Source of the DNA: Pseudorhodoplanes sp.
GTDB taxonomy: Bacteria; Pseudomonadota; Alphaproteobacteria; Rhizobiales; Xanthobacteraceae
DNA length: 64,000 nucleotides
Assembly (NCBI GenBank): GCA_019187085.1
Contig: JABARS010000011.1
Coordinates: 60,144 to 124,143 of the forward strand
Reading direction: 5' to 3'
Numbering within the stretch: the first letter of the stretch is position 1; each line of letters opens with the position of its first letter. This document shows positions 1-9,121 of this stretch, in pieces. The notes under the pieces were generated by a model that was given only the letters and a program-made list of their open reading frames with translations, had not been told where the DNA came from and did not search any database. A program made the position numbers and the translations under genes.

Positions 1-683
1 GCATAGCATTGCAGCACGTCGACGCCGCGCGCCGACAATTCCTGCCGCAGCGAGGGCGGCAGCGCCGCGCCCGACACCAGCCCGCGCTTGAAGGAGGAAA
101 CGTCCCTGCCCGCCTTCTGCGCGGCATCGAGCAGGATTTTCAGGAAGTCCGGCGTGCCGGTATAGGCGGTCGGCTTGAGGTGGGCGATGGCATCGACCTG
201 CGCCTCGGTATTGCCGACGCCGCCGGGAATGACGGCGCAGCCGAGCTTTTCGGCACCGGCCTCGAACATCCAGGCGCCCGGCGTCAGATGATAGGAGAAG
301 CAATTGTGAATGATGTCGCCGGGGCGCATGCCGGCGGCGAACATCGAGCGCGCAACGCCCGCGAAATCCTCGCCATGCCCCTCGGGCTCGAAGATCGGGC
401 CCGGCGACATGAACAGCCGCCGCGCCTTGCCGGGCGCAACGACATTGAAGCCACCGAACGGCGGATTCTCTTTTTGCAGCGCGATGAAACCGGACTTGCG
501 CAGCACCGGCAGCTTGACGAGTGCCGCGCGCGAGGTGACGATTTTCGGATCGATGCCGGCCAGATGCTTCGCCCAGCCCGGCGCGGCCATCGCGCGCGCG
601 ACCTGCTCGGCGAGCCGGCCGAACAGGTCGGCTTCGCGTTGCGCGCCGGCGCGGGTCTCAAGGGTATCGAAATGCTCGGACAT
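1..683 (-). CDS. phenylacetate-CoA ligase family AMP-dependent enzyme (partial)
   Basis: The gene runs off the left edge, so only the N-terminal ~227 residues are present. It starts at ATG 683-681 (MSEHFDTLETRAGAQ). The readable stretch includes LPVLRKSGFIALQKENPPFG, MSPGPIFEPEG, HNCFSYHLTPGAWMFE and PTAYTGTPDFLKILL, which is the pattern of PaaK-type ligases that adenylate an aryl or arylacetic acid and transfer it to CoA. It follows livF by 23 bp on the same strand and looks like the last gene of the uptake operon. That suggests cytoplasmic activation of the imported acid. Substrate is not determinable; phenylacetate and other aryl acids are equally possible. The C-terminal half with the catalytic lysine is outside the window. 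Confidence 0.85.
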   Translation of the reverse strand, partial: MSEHFDTLETRAGAQREADLFGRLAEQVARAMAAPGWAKHLAGIDPKIVTSRAALVKLPVLRKSGFIALQKENPPFGGFNVVAPGKARRLFMSPGPIFEPEGHGEDFAGVARSMFAAGMRPGDIIHNCFSYHLTPGAWMFEAGAEKLGCAVIPGGVGNTEAQVDAIAHLKPTAYTGTPDFLKILLDAAQKAGRDVSSFKRGLVSGAALPPSLRQELSARGVDVLQCY

Positions 684-706
684 GACGGAAAACGCGCGGC
701 CGCCGC

Positions 707-1552
707 TCAAGCCAGCCAGCGCTTGCGCCGCTTGTAATGCTTGCCCTCGCGGAAGGATTTGCGCTTGCCCTCCGCGATGCCGAGATAGAATTCCTTCACG
801 TCCTCGTTCTCGGTCAGCGATTTGGCGTCGCCGTCCATCACCACGCGGCCGTTCTCCAGGATGTAGCCATAGCGCGCGTATTTGAGCGCCATGAAGGTGT
901 TCTGCTCGGCGAGCAGGATCGACACGCCTTCCTTCTGGTTCAGAGTGCGCACGATCTCGAAGATTTCCTCGACGATCTGCGGGGCGAGGCCCATCGACGG
1001 CTCGTCGAGCAGGATCATCTTCGGGCGCGACATCAGCGCGCGCCCGATCGCGCACATCTGCTGCTCGCCGCCGGACGTATAGCCGGCCATGGCGTCGCGC
1101 CGCTCGCGCAGGCGCGGGAAATAGGTATAGACCGCCTCGAGATCGGCCGCGATCGCGCCCTTGCCGTCGCGGCGGGTGAAGGCGCCGGTCAGGAGATTCT
1201 CCTCGATCGTAAGATGGCCGAAGCAGTGGCGGCCTTCCATGACCTGGATGCAGCCGCGCCGCACGAGATGGTTGGGCGAGAGCGACTGGACCTCATGGCC
1301 GTCGAACTCGATCGAGCCCTTGGTGACCTCGCCGCGCTCCGAATGCAGCAGGTTGGAAATCGCCTTCAGCGTCGTCGTCTTGCCGGCGCCGTTGGCGCCG
1401 AGCAGCGCCACGATGCCGCCTACCGGCACTTCCAGCGACACGCCCTTGAGCACGAGGATGACGTGGTCGTAGACGACTTCGATATTGTTGACCGACAGCA
1501 TATTGCCGGCAGCCGGCGCCGCCTGCGAGCCGTCGCATTCCACAACCGACAT
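707..1552 (-). CDS. livF: branched-chain amino acid-type ABC transporter, ATP-binding protein LivF
   Basis: 281-residue cytoplasmic ATPase of the HAAT (branched-chain amino acid/amide/organic acid) ABC family. Walker A GANGAGKTT lies at residues 52-60, the signature region reads TSGGEQQ, and Walker B is MILLDEPSMGL. LivF is one of the two ATPases that power the LivHM permease. Start choice: ATG 1552 has GGAGGAG six bases upstream; a TTG 15 bases further out has no such site. It lies downstream of livK across a 150-bp gap carrying a strong hairpin, and 23 bp before the PaaK-like gene. Ligand specificity cannot be read from the ATPase; flanking CoA ligases favour a carboxylic acid over leucine. 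Confidence 0.93.
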   Translation of the reverse strand: MSVVECDGSQAAPAAGNMLSVNNIEVVYDHVILVLKGVSLEVPVGGIVALLGANGAGKTTTLKAISNLLHSERGEVTKGSIEFDGHEVQSLSPNHLVRRGCIQVMEGRHCFGHLTIEENLLTGAFTRRDGKGAIAADLEAVYTYFPRLRERRDAMAGYTSGGEQQMCAIGRALMSRPKMILLDEPSMGLAPQIVEEIFEIVRTLNQKEGVSILLAEQNTFMALKYARYGYILENGRVVMDGDAKSLTENEDVKEFYLGIAEGKRKSFREGKHYKRRKRWLA

Positions 1553-1639
1553 CGCGGTCTCCTCCAACGCAAATCTTCACCGCAATTTTTTATGGCCGCA
1601 CGACGTCACACGGCAGCCGCGCGGGACTTTCGCAGAAGG

Positions 1640-1663
1640 CCCTCTCCCCCGCAGGGGAGAGGG
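1640..1663. repeat. perfect hairpin between livK and livF
   Basis: A 10-bp perfect stem (CCCTCTCCCC / GGGGAGAGGG) with a four-base loop sits just after the livK stop in the direction of transcription. It has no U-run, so it is more likely an mRNA-stabilising or processing hairpin, or a copy of the CTCTCCCC-type dispersed repeat also seen near 55.4-55.6 kb, than a full terminator. Such hairpins often leave the binding-protein message more abundant than downstream genes (inference). Confidence 0.6.
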
Positions 1664-1705
1664 TATTCGTCAGCTTTCTTGCGAAGACGAACAGGACGGC
1701 CTGTC

Positions 1706-3040
1706 TTACGAGGCCTTGTCGCAGGCTTCGGTCCGCTTGGGCCAGCCGGCGTTCTTGGTCACGTAGTCGTCGGCATCCTTCTCGAGCAGCGGACGCACCT
1801 TGTCCTTCATGGGCGCAATCCAGTCGGAGATCTTCACCCACTTGGCGCCGTCCCATTGCTGCATGTAGGCCGGCGCATGACCGTTATGGTCATTGCAGTT
1901 CACGCCGGTGATCGGCGCGCCGAAGCCCGGCAGGCCGAGCTCCTTCCAGCGCGCTTCGGTGATCGTGAGGGTCTCGAGGCCGCGACGCACGTCCTCGCCG
2001 CTCACAACCTTCTTGCCGGACAGTTTCTGGGCATTACGGATCGCCTCGGCGACCAGCACCGAATTGTAGACGCCGCGGTTATAGAGGTTTTCCGCGAACT
2101 TCTCCGCCGCGACCTGGCTCTTGCCCTTGTCGACGACGTGCTTCTTGATGTCCTGGATCGCCGGATAGTTGGCGCCCAGACCGTTGAAGTTGAGCGTCAG
2201 ATAGCCCTTGGCGGCCTGGCCGCCGGCGCGCGCATCGTCGTCGCCGCCGGACCACCACACGCCGATGAAGCGATCCATCGGGTAGCCGTTCTCCGAAGCG
2301 CGCTTCACCGCGGTCGGGTTCATCGCGCCCCAGCCCCACATGATCATCCAGTCCGGACGGTCACGCCGCACGGCGAGCCATTGGGCCGACTGATCCTGCA
2401 TCTCCTTGCCGGCTACGGAATATTCCTTCACGTTGAAGCCGTAATCCTTGGCAAGCTGGTTGAGCAGCGGCAGCGGCTCGCGGCCGTAGCCGCTTTCCAG
2501 GAAGATGAAGCCGATGGTCTTGCCCTTGAGCTTGTCGAGGCCGCCTTCCTTGCCGCCGATGTAGCGGAAGATGATGGAAAGGCCGTCCCAGTAGGTCGCC
2601 GGTGGGTTGAACACCCAGGGGAATTTCTCACCGATCGCGGACGCCGACAGGCCATAGGCCATCGACAGGATCGGAATCTTGTCGACCGCGGCCTTCGGGA
2701 TCACCTGCAGGGTCGTGCCGGTCGACCACGGACCGACCACCGTCGGGTTCTTGCCCTTCACGGTTTCCCAGCATTCGACGCCCTTCTTGGTATCGTAGCC
2801 GGTTTCGCATTCCTCGACATTGACCTTCACGCCGCCGATGCCGCCGTCGCGTTCATTCAGCATCGTGAAATAGTCATGCATCCCGTTTGCGATCGGAATG
2901 CCGGAACTGGCGAACGGTCCTGTCCGGTAGGTAAACAGCGGAACGTAATTCGCATCTTGGGCGGCAGCCATCGAGACAAGCGCGGACGAACCCACGAGAC
3001 TCGCCATAGCCGCGCCGACGATCAAAGTTTTCAGGCGCAT
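1706..3040 (-). CDS. ABC transporter periplasmic substrate-binding protein (LivK/HAAT family)
   Basis: 444-residue periplasmic binding protein. A Sec signal peptide is visible (MRLKTLIVGAAMASLVGSSA... cleavage near AAAQ-D, about residue 28). The mature part has the type I periplasmic fold of the Leu/Ile/Val-binding family: NGMHDYFTMLNERDGGIGGVKV, then alternating beta/alpha segments, with EECETGYDTKKGVECWE typical of the longer organic/aromatic-acid subgroup. The ATG at 3040 has AAAGGAG eight bases upstream. It lies between livM and livF in a colinear unit with two CoA ligases, so the ligand is probably an organic or aromatic acid (inference). The gene symbol is left blank because the ligand is unknown. 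Confidence 0.9.
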   Translation of the reverse strand: MRLKTLIVGAAMASLVGSSALVSMAAAQDANYVPLFTYRTGPFASSGIPIANGMHDYFTMLNERDGGIGGVKVNVEECETGYDTKKGVECWETVKGKNPTVVGPWSTGTTLQVIPKAAVDKIPILSMAYGLSASAIGEKFPWVFNPPATYWDGLSIIFRYIGGKEGGLDKLKGKTIGFIFLESGYGREPLPLLNQLAKDYGFNVKEYSVAGKEMQDQSAQWLAVRRDRPDWMIMWGWGAMNPTAVKRASENGYPMDRFIGVWWSGGDDDARAGGQAAKGYLTLNFNGLGANYPAIQDIKKHVVDKGKSQVAAEKFAENLYNRGVYNSVLVAEAIRNAQKLSGKKVVSGEDVRRGLETLTITEARWKELGLPGFGAPITGVNCNDHNGHAPAYMQQWDGAKWVKISDWIAPMKDKVRPLLEKDADDYVTKNAGWPKRTEACDKAS

Positions 3041-3087
3041 CGTTTCACTCCTTTATACGACCGACTTTCGAGAGCCGGGCTTCATTC

Positions 3088-3101
3088 GCCCCCGCGGGGG
3101 C
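3088..3101. repeat. GC palindrome between livM and livK
   Basis: GCCCCCGCGGGGGC is a perfect 14-bp palindrome in the 119-bp gap between the livM stop and the livK start. No U-run follows on the minus strand. It may be a transcript-processing hairpin upstream of the highly expressed binding-protein gene; function is unproven. Confidence 0.35.
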
Positions 3102-3159
3102 CGGCCGTGTGCGCGGACATTCGCATCTTCGCACGCGGAATTGGATCGAGTGTGCGCTC

Positions 3160-4233
3160 CTAATACGGAAATGGCCACACCCTCAATTTCTGTTTCGCGA
3201 CCTGCCAGAGCCGGGCGAGCCCGTGCGGCTCGACGATCAGGAAAAAGACGATCAGGCCGCCGACCAGCATGAACGTGACGTGCTCGACGGTCGCGGCATG
3301 GACCGGAATGCCGAAATAAGGCGGAGCCAGCCGCAGGATAATCGGCAGCATGAAGATCAGCGCCGCGCCCAGATAGGAACCGAGCAGGCTGCCGAGGCCG
3401 CCGATGATGACCATGAACAGAACGAAGAAACTCTGGTTGATGGAGAAAACGGTCGATTCCGCGCCGCCGTACCATAGGAAGACCAGCATCGCGCCGGCCA
3501 CCCCGCAATAGAAGGAGGAGACCGCGAAGGCCAGGAGCTTGGTCGGCAACAGGCGGATGCCGATCAGTTCGGCGGCGATGTCCATGTCGCGCACCGCCAT
3601 CCACATGCGTCCGATGCGCCCGTGAACGATGTTGGAGGCGATGACCGTCATGACGATCACGATCGTCAGCACGATCAGATAGCGCGTCTCGGCGGTCGCG
3701 GTCGCGCCGGTCACCGGAATGCCGAACATGGTGCGCGTGGGCACCTCGATCGCCGCCGAGGTGTTGTAGTTGTAGAGCCACGGGATGCGGATGAAGCACC
3801 ATTCGAGGAAAAACTGCGCCGCGAGCGTCGCGATGGCGAGATAGAAGCCCTTGATGCGCAGCGACGGCAACCCGAACACCACGCCGATCAAGGCGGCAAA
3901 AAAGCCCGAGCACAGAATCCAGATGATGATGTTCACGCCGGGGAACAGCGTGGTCAGCTTGTAGCAGGCATAGGCGCCGACCCCCATGAAGGCGCCGGTG
4001 CCGAGCGACAGAAGGCCGGTATAGCCGGTGAGGATATTGAGCCCGATCGCCGCCAGCGTGAAGATCAGGAACGGCGTCATCATCGCGTTAAGCAGGAAGT
4101 CGTTGTTGCTGAACACCAGCGCATAGGCGCAAAGGATGATCACGGCGATCCCGAAGCGATCCTGCACGATCGGGAAGATCGCCTGATCGGCCGAATAGCT
4201 CGTCTTGTATTGACCGACTTCGCGATAAAACAT
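3160..4233 (-). CDS. livM: branched-chain amino acid-type ABC transporter permease LivM
   Basis: 357-residue inner-membrane permease with about ten hydrophobic segments. The LivM hallmark NILTGYTGLLSLGTGAFMGVGAY lies near residues 55-80, followed by GLPSLRIKGFYLAIATLA and, near the C-terminus, VIIGGLGSLLGSYLGA. It pairs with LivH to form the channel. The start ATG 4233 follows AAGG and lies 11 bp after the livH stop. A longer open frame upstream overlaps livH and is not coding. It is the fourth gene of the synthetase-livGHMKF unit. Confidence 0.93.
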   Translation of the reverse strand: MFYREVGQYKTSYSADQAIFPIVQDRFGIAVIILCAYALVFSNNDFLLNAMMTPFLIFTLAAIGLNILTGYTGLLSLGTGAFMGVGAYACYKLTTLFPGVNIIIWILCSGFFAALIGVVFGLPSLRIKGFYLAIATLAAQFFLEWCFIRIPWLYNYNTSAAIEVPTRTMFGIPVTGATATAETRYLIVLTIVIVMTVIASNIVHGRIGRMWMAVRDMDIAAELIGIRLLPTKLLAFAVSSFYCGVAGAMLVFLWYGGAESTVFSINQSFFVLFMVIIGGLGSLLGSYLGAALIFMLPIILRLAPPYFGIPVHAATVEHVTFMLVGGLIVFFLIVEPHGLARLWQVAKQKLRVWPFPY

Positions 4234-4244
4234 CCTTGGCCGTC

Positions 4245-5201
4245 CTAGATACGCTCGATGATTTTTTCGCCGAACAGCCCGTGCGGCCAGAACAGCAGGA
4301 AGATCAGCGCGATCACGAAAGCAAACCAGCTGTCGGTACCGCCGCCGATCAGCGGGCCCCAGTAGAATTCGGCGATCTTCTCGCCGACCCCGATGATCAG
4401 TCCGCCGACGATCGCGCCGGGGATCGAGGTGAAGCCGCCCAGGATCAGCACCGGCAGCGCTTTCAGCGCGATGATTTCGAGCGCGAACGACACGTCGGAG
4501 CGCGCGCCCCACATGATGCCGGTGACCAGCGCCACGAGGCCGGCGGCGAACCAGACGATGACCCAGATCTGCTCGAGCGAGATGCCGACCGAGAGCGCGG
4601 CCTTGTGGCTGTCGGCGACCGCGCGCAACGCACGCCCGATGCGGGTCTTGGAGAAGAAGACCGACAGCACCGCGACCATGGTGGTCGCGATAATCGCGGC
4701 CGCGATATCAAGTTTCTGCAGGCTGACCACGCCGCCGAAGGCGGGGATGTTGATGCGGCCCTTGGGCAGGAACAGTTCGTCGGTGATCATGACTTTCGGA
4801 TCGCCGCCGAAGATCAACTCGCCGAAGCCGATCAGGAAATAGGTCAGGCCGAAAGTGGCCATGAACAGGATGATGTCGGGCTGGTTGACCAGCGGCCGCA
4901 GCACCACGCGCTCGACCGTCCAGGCAAGCGCGAACATCACGACGACGGTGAGCGCGAGCGCCACGAAGGCCGGGATGCCGGTCGCGTGCAGGCCCACGAG
5001 CGTGAGCGCGGCGAACACCACCATGATGCCCTGCGCGAAATTGAACACGCCCGACGCCTTGAAGATCAGCACGAAGCCGAGCGCGATCAGCGCATAGAGC
5101 ATGCCGCCGACCAGGCCTTCCCACAGCGTCTGGATCAGGAGGTCAGGCGCGCCCCCCATCTGCAGGAACGGATCAATGAATATCTTGTACAGCAGGTCCA
5201 C
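4245..5201 (-). CDS. livH: branched-chain amino acid-type ABC transporter permease LivH
   Basis: 318-residue inner-membrane permease. It contains the LivH signature LWEGLVGGMLYALIALGFVLIFKASGVFNFAQG (residues ~25-60) and a C-terminal VLILGGFTSIPGAIVGGLIIG segment. The start codon is GTG (5201-5199), preceded by GAGGACGG. It follows livG by 9 bp and precedes livM by 11 bp, consistent with one polycistronic message. The last residues FWPHGLFGEKIIERI are typical of the family. Confidence 0.93.
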   Translation of the reverse strand: MDLLYKIFIDPFLQMGGAPDLLIQTLWEGLVGGMLYALIALGFVLIFKASGVFNFAQGIMVVFAALTLVGLHATGIPAFVALALTVVVMFALAWTVERVVLRPLVNQPDIILFMATFGLTYFLIGFGELIFGGDPKVMITDELFLPKGRINIPAFGGVVSLQKLDIAAAIIATTMVAVLSVFFSKTRIGRALRAVADSHKAALSVGISLEQIWVIVWFAAGLVALVTGIMWGARSDVSFALEIIALKALPVLILGGFTSIPGAIVGGLIIGVGEKIAEFYWGPLIGGGTDSWFAFVIALIFLLFWPHGLFGEKIIERI

Positions 5202-5210
5202 GGTCCGTCC

Positions 5211-6011
5211 TCAATGCGCCACGCCGAGATAGGCGTCGATCACCGCCTGGTTGCTCTTGACCTCGTCGGGGGTGCCGTCGGCGATCTTCTGGCCGTAATC
5301 GAGCACCACGACGCGATCCGACAGATCCATGACCACGCCCATGTCGTGCTCGATGAGCGCGATCGTGGTGCCGTAATGCTGGTTCACGTCGAGAATGAAG
5401 CGCGACATGTCTTCCTTCTCTTCGAGATTCATGCCGGCCATCGGCTCGTCGAGCAGCAGCAGTTCCGGCTCCATGGCCAGCGCGCGCGCCAGCTCGACGC
5501 GCTTCTGCAGACCGTAGGGCAGCCGGCCGACCTGCACCTTGCGGATGTGCTCGATATGCAGGAAGTCGATGATCTCCTCGGCGCGGCGGCGGTGCTCGAC
5601 CTCCTCCTGCATCGCCGGCCCGAAGCGCAGCATCTGCCAGAACAGCCCGCGATGCATGCGCAGCGTGCGGCCGGCCATGATATTGTCGAGCGCGGTCATG
5701 CCGCGGAACAGCGCCACGTTCTGGAACGTGCGCGCGATGCCGCCGCGCGCGGCGTCGTAGGGACGCATCTTGTTGCGGGTCGCGCCCTTGAACGTGATCT
5801 TGCCCTGCTGCGGCGTATAGAAGCCGTTGATCACGTTCAGCATCGAGGTCTTGCCGGCGCCGTTCGGTCCGATGATGGCGCGGATTTCGCCCTTGCGAAT
5901 GTCGAAGGAGACATCGCGGATCGCGCGCACGCCGCCGAACGACAGCGACACATTCTCGACCGAAAGCAGGACTTCGCCGGCGGCGATGTCGCTCTGGCTC
6001 GGGGCCCTCAT
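5211..6011 (-). CDS. livG: branched-chain amino acid-type ABC transporter, ATP-binding protein LivG
   Basis: 266-residue ATPase, partner of LivF. Walker A GPNGAGKTS is at residues 48-56, Walker B is LLLLDEPMAGMN, and EHDMGVVMDLSDRVVVLDYG holds the H-loop. The signature region reads LPYGLQKR rather than the usual LSYGQQR, a known variation in this subfamily. Its ATG overlaps the stop codon of the upstream synthetase (6008-6011, ATGA), so the two are translationally coupled. That coupling is the strongest sequence sign that the transporter and synthetase work on the same compound. Confidence 0.93.
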   Translation of the reverse strand: MRAPSQSDIAAGEVLLSVENVSLSFGGVRAIRDVSFDIRKGEIRAIIGPNGAGKTSMLNVINGFYTPQQGKITFKGATRNKMRPYDAARGGIARTFQNVALFRGMTALDNIMAGRTLRMHRGLFWQMLRFGPAMQEEVEHRRRAEEIIDFLHIEHIRKVQVGRLPYGLQKRVELARALAMEPELLLLDEPMAGMNLEEKEDMSRFILDVNQHYGTTIALIEHDMGVVMDLSDRVVVLDYGQKIADGTPDEVKSNQAVIDAYLGVAH

Positions 6012-7984
6012 GCCGCTTTCTCCATGGCCGCCTTCTGGTAGGGCACCGGCGTCATGTCCCTGATCTTGACGCGCGCGGCGATGACGCCCTTGCGCCCGTC
6101 CTCGAAGGTCACCTCGGTGGAGATGTCTGCTTCTGTCGAGCCGTCATAGAGCGCGGTGACCAGCGGCTGATAGCGTTCGGCGATGAAGCCGCGGCGCACC
6201 TTCTGCGTGCGCGTCAGCTCGCCGTCGTCGGCATCGAGTTCCTTGTGCAGGATGAGGAAGCGCTTGATCTGCGCGCCGGCCATCGCACCTTCCTCGACGA
6301 GCGAGCGGTTCACCTCGTCGACGTGCTTCTCGATCATGGCATAGACCAGCGGGTGGCCGGCCAGCTCCTGATACGAGGCATAGACCACGTTGTTGCGCTC
6401 CGCCCACGAGCCGACCGCGACCAAGTCGATATTGAGCATCACCGCGACATAGTCGCGCTTGTCGCCATAGGCGACCGCTTCCTTGATATTGGGATAGAAT
6501 TTCAGCTTGTTCTCGATGTATTTCGGCGCAAACAGCGTGCCGTCGGTGAGGTGGCCGACATCCTTGGCGCGGTCGATGATTTTCAGATGGCCGGTCCTGG
6601 CGTCGAAGAAGCCGGCATCGCCGGTGCGCACCCAGCCGTCCGGCGTCTTGGCCTCGGCCGTCTTCTCGGGGTCCTTGTAATAGCCGACGAACACGCCCGG
6701 CGACTTGAACAGCACTTCGCCGCTGTCGTCGATCTTGACCTCGACATCGATATTGGGCTTGCCGACAGTGTCGGCGTAGATTTCGCCGTCCGGCTGGGCA
6801 GTGATGTAAACCGATGCCTCGGTCTGCCCGTAGAGCTGCTTCAGGTTGATGCCGAGCGCGCGATAGAAGCGGAAGATTTCCGGACCGATCGCCTCGCCGG
6901 CGGTGTAGCCGACGCGCACGCGCGACAGGCCGTAGCGGTTCTTGAGCGGGCCATAGACCAGGATTTCGCCGAGCCAATAGATCAGACGCGCATGGAGCGG
7001 CACCTTCTCCTTGTTGAGGATTTTCTCACCCCATTTGCGGGCGAAGCCGATGAAGAAATGGAACATGCGGCGCTTGAGCGTGCCGGCATCTTCCATGCGC
7101 ACCATGGTCAGCGTCAGCAGGTTCTCGTAGATGCGCGGCGGGGCGAAGGCATAGGTAGTGCCGACCTCGCGGCGATCCTCGACGACGGTCTCCCCCGATT
7201 CCGGGCAATTGACGCAGAAGCCGGCGACGTAGGACTGCGCATAGGAGAAGATGTGGTCGCCGACCCAGGCCAGCGGCAGATAGGCGATCACCTCTTCGTC
7301 TTCGCCGAGATCGTCGAACAGGTTGCCGTTGCGCGCGGAGATCAGGACGTTGTCCTGCGTCAGCATCACGCCCTTGGGCCGGCCGGTGGTGCCGGAAGTG
7401 TAAAGGATGATGGCGAGGTCGCCGCCCCTGCCGTCGGCGACCGACTTCTCCCATTGCGCAAGCGCCGCCGGATCGGCGAGCTTCTCGCGGCCCTTCTGCT
7501 GGACGTCGTCGATCCAGGTCAGGCGCGAATGATCGTAGTCGCGAAGCCCGCGCGGCTCGTCATAGATGACGTGCTTGAGACGCGGCAGGCGGTCCGACAC
7601 CGAAATGATCTTGTCGACCTGCTCCTGGTTCTCCGTCACCGCGACGGTGACTTCGGCGTGCTCGAGCACGAAGGCCATCTCTTCGGCCACCGAATCCGCA
7701 TAAAGCGGCACCGGCACCGCGCCGAGCGACTGGGCCGCGCACATCGCCCAGTACAGGCGCGGCTTATTGGCGCCGATAATCGCGATCTTGTCGTCGCGCT
7801 TGACGCCGATCTCGGCGAGGCCGACGGCGAACGCGCGCACCTCGTCGAGGACCTGCACCCAGGTCCAGGTCTGCCAGATGCCGAGGTCCTTGTGACGCAA
7901 GGCAGGCTTGTGGCCACGGGCCTGCGCGTTGTGGACCAGCAGCTTCGGAAATGTATTTGCCTCGGCGGGGGCATGACTTGCCAC
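6008..7984 (-). CDS. long-chain acyl-CoA synthetase-type AMP-binding enzyme
   Basis: About 658 residues, AMP-dependent synthetase/ligase. The P-loop motif is ILYTSGTTGRPKGVML; YGQTEA follows in the middle and GWVRTGDAGFFD plus KIIDRAKD near the C-terminal hinge. It adenylates a carboxylic acid and forms its CoA thioester in the cytoplasm. Length and the YADSVAEEMAFVLEHAE region fit the fatty-acyl-CoA ligase subgroup often found with HAAT transporters. Start: the GTG at 7984 has a strong GGGAGG seven bases upstream; in-frame ATGs at 8002, 8008 and 8026 lack a clear ribosome site but cannot be excluded. First gene of the seven-gene unit and coupled to livG. Substrate unknown. Confidence 0.88.
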   Translation of the reverse strand: MASHAPAEANTFPKLLVHNAQARGHKPALRHKDLGIWQTWTWVQVLDEVRAFAVGLAEIGVKRDDKIAIIGANKPRLYWAMCAAQSLGAVPVPLYADSVAEEMAFVLEHAEVTVAVTENQEQVDKIISVSDRLPRLKHVIYDEPRGLRDYDHSRLTWIDDVQQKGREKLADPAALAQWEKSVADGRGGDLAIILYTSGTTGRPKGVMLTQDNVLISARNGNLFDDLGEDEEVIAYLPLAWVGDHIFSYAQSYVAGFCVNCPESGETVVEDRREVGTTYAFAPPRIYENLLTLTMVRMEDAGTLKRRMFHFFIGFARKWGEKILNKEKVPLHARLIYWLGEILVYGPLKNRYGLSRVRVGYTAGEAIGPEIFRFYRALGINLKQLYGQTEASVYITAQPDGEIYADTVGKPNIDVEVKIDDSGEVLFKSPGVFVGYYKDPEKTAEAKTPDGWVRTGDAGFFDARTGHLKIIDRAKDVGHLTDGTLFAPKYIENKLKFYPNIKEAVAYGDKRDYVAVMLNIDLVAVGSWAERNNVVYASYQELAGHPLVYAMIEKHVDEVNRSLVEEGAMAGAQIKRFLILHKELDADDGELTRTQKVRRGFIAERYQPLVTALYDGSTEADISTEVTFEDGRKGVIAARVKIRDMTPVPYQKAAMEKAA

Positions 7985-8324
7985 GGCGCCGTCCTCCCTC
8001 ATGCTCATTGCGCGTTGATCGCGCATTTTTTTCGTTGGCGCCGCCCCGAAACGGCCAATCCCCGGGAAACAGTCTTATACCTTAAATCGCAGCAAAAAAA
8101 TGCCGGGACAAGACGAGACTTGACAGACGGAATGCCGCCCTGTTCGCTAGGTGTGCCGGTCTGTTTGCGCGCCTGCAGCCGATGCGCGCCAAACGCCTCC
8201 ACCTTTCGCGACAGCCGGCCGACCAAACCAACGACACAGCCGACAGCGACAAAATGCCGTCCCGTATTTGACGGCGCGGCGCCGACCGCCGCATATCCGC
8301 AGCCGGCGGCATTAACCATCCCGC
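7985..8324. other. intergenic region upstream of the synthetase-liv unit
   Basis: About 340 bp between the Crp/Fnr gene end and the synthetase start, no supported ORF. On the minus strand near 8070-8080 there is an A/T-rich stretch with a TATAAG element that could be the -10 of the liv unit; no good -35 is visible. No clear FNR or CRP palindrome was found by eye. Confidence 0.4.
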
Positions 8325-8999
8325 TCAGTCACCGAATTCGCGCAACTGGTCCATGTTGAGGACGGTGAGGCCGTTGCGTTCCACGCGCAGCAGACCCATG
8401 CCTTCAAGTGCTTTCAGGCTCTTGTTGGTCACTGGGCGCGACAGGCCCGACAGCAGGCCAAGTTCCTCCTGGCTGATTTCGAGATGGCGCCCGCCGTCCG
8501 GATAGAGGACCGGATTGAACAGCCAGGCGATGTTGCGGGCCAGACGCGCGGTGGCATTGAGCGTGCGGTCGTATTCCACGAGGGCGATGAACTGGCCGAG
8601 CCGCTCGTTGAACTGCCGCACCAGAAAGCCGTTGAAAGCGGCGCTGTGCTCGAACAGCCAGAAAAAAGTTCCCCTGTTCATGAAGGCGAGCCGGGTGTCG
8701 CGCAGCGCCACGAGGTCGTAATGCCGCGGCTCGTCCTTTAATAGCGACCCCTCCCCGAACCAGCCGCCTTCGCGCAGCCCCGCAAGCGTGACGGTCTTGC
8801 CGGTCCGCGAGGTGGTGCTGAGCTTGATCAGGCCGCTCGACAGGCCGGTCCAGAAATCCAGGCGGTCGCCGCGATGACAGATATAGTCGCCCTGCGAGTA
8901 GGCCTTTTCGGCGATGCCGCGGCGCGCCCGCTCGAATTCGTCTGCATTGAGGCTGCGCGACCAGAACGCGATACGGCGCAAATACTCGGGCGAAATCAA
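8325..8999 (-). CDS. Crp/Fnr family transcriptional regulator
   Basis: 224 residues. The N-terminal cyclic-nucleotide-binding fold (residues ~15-125: SQGDYICHRGDRLDFWTGLSSGLIKLS, GGWFGEGSLLKDEPRHYDLVAL) is followed by a dimerisation helix (NGFLVRQFNERLGQFIALVEYDRTLNATARLARN) and a winged HTH (ISQEELGLLSGLSRPVTNKSLKALEGMGLL). No N-terminal cysteine cluster is present, so it is not an oxygen-sensing FNR; the effector is unknown. The only plausible start is TTG 8999, because an in-frame stop lies about 30 bases upstream. It sits between two catabolic units on the same strand and could control either (inference). Confidence 0.85.
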   Translation of the reverse strand: MISPEYLRRIAFWSRSLNADEFERARRGIAEKAYSQGDYICHRGDRLDFWTGLSSGLIKLSTTSRTGKTVTLAGLREGGWFGEGSLLKDEPRHYDLVALRDTRLAFMNRGTFFWLFEHSAAFNGFLVRQFNERLGQFIALVEYDRTLNATARLARNIAWLFNPVLYPDGGRHLEISQEELGLLSGLSRPVTNKSLKALEGMGLLRVERNGLTVLNMDQLREFGD

Positions 9000-9121
9000 G
9001 GGGCCGGTCCCGGCAGAGGGCTGTCAGTGAAAAGCAGTGGTCATTATGGCCGTGCCAGTGCCCAATTCTCAAGCAATTGTCGCCGGCCCGGCCGTTCAGA
9101 CCGAACAATATAACCCGCGCG

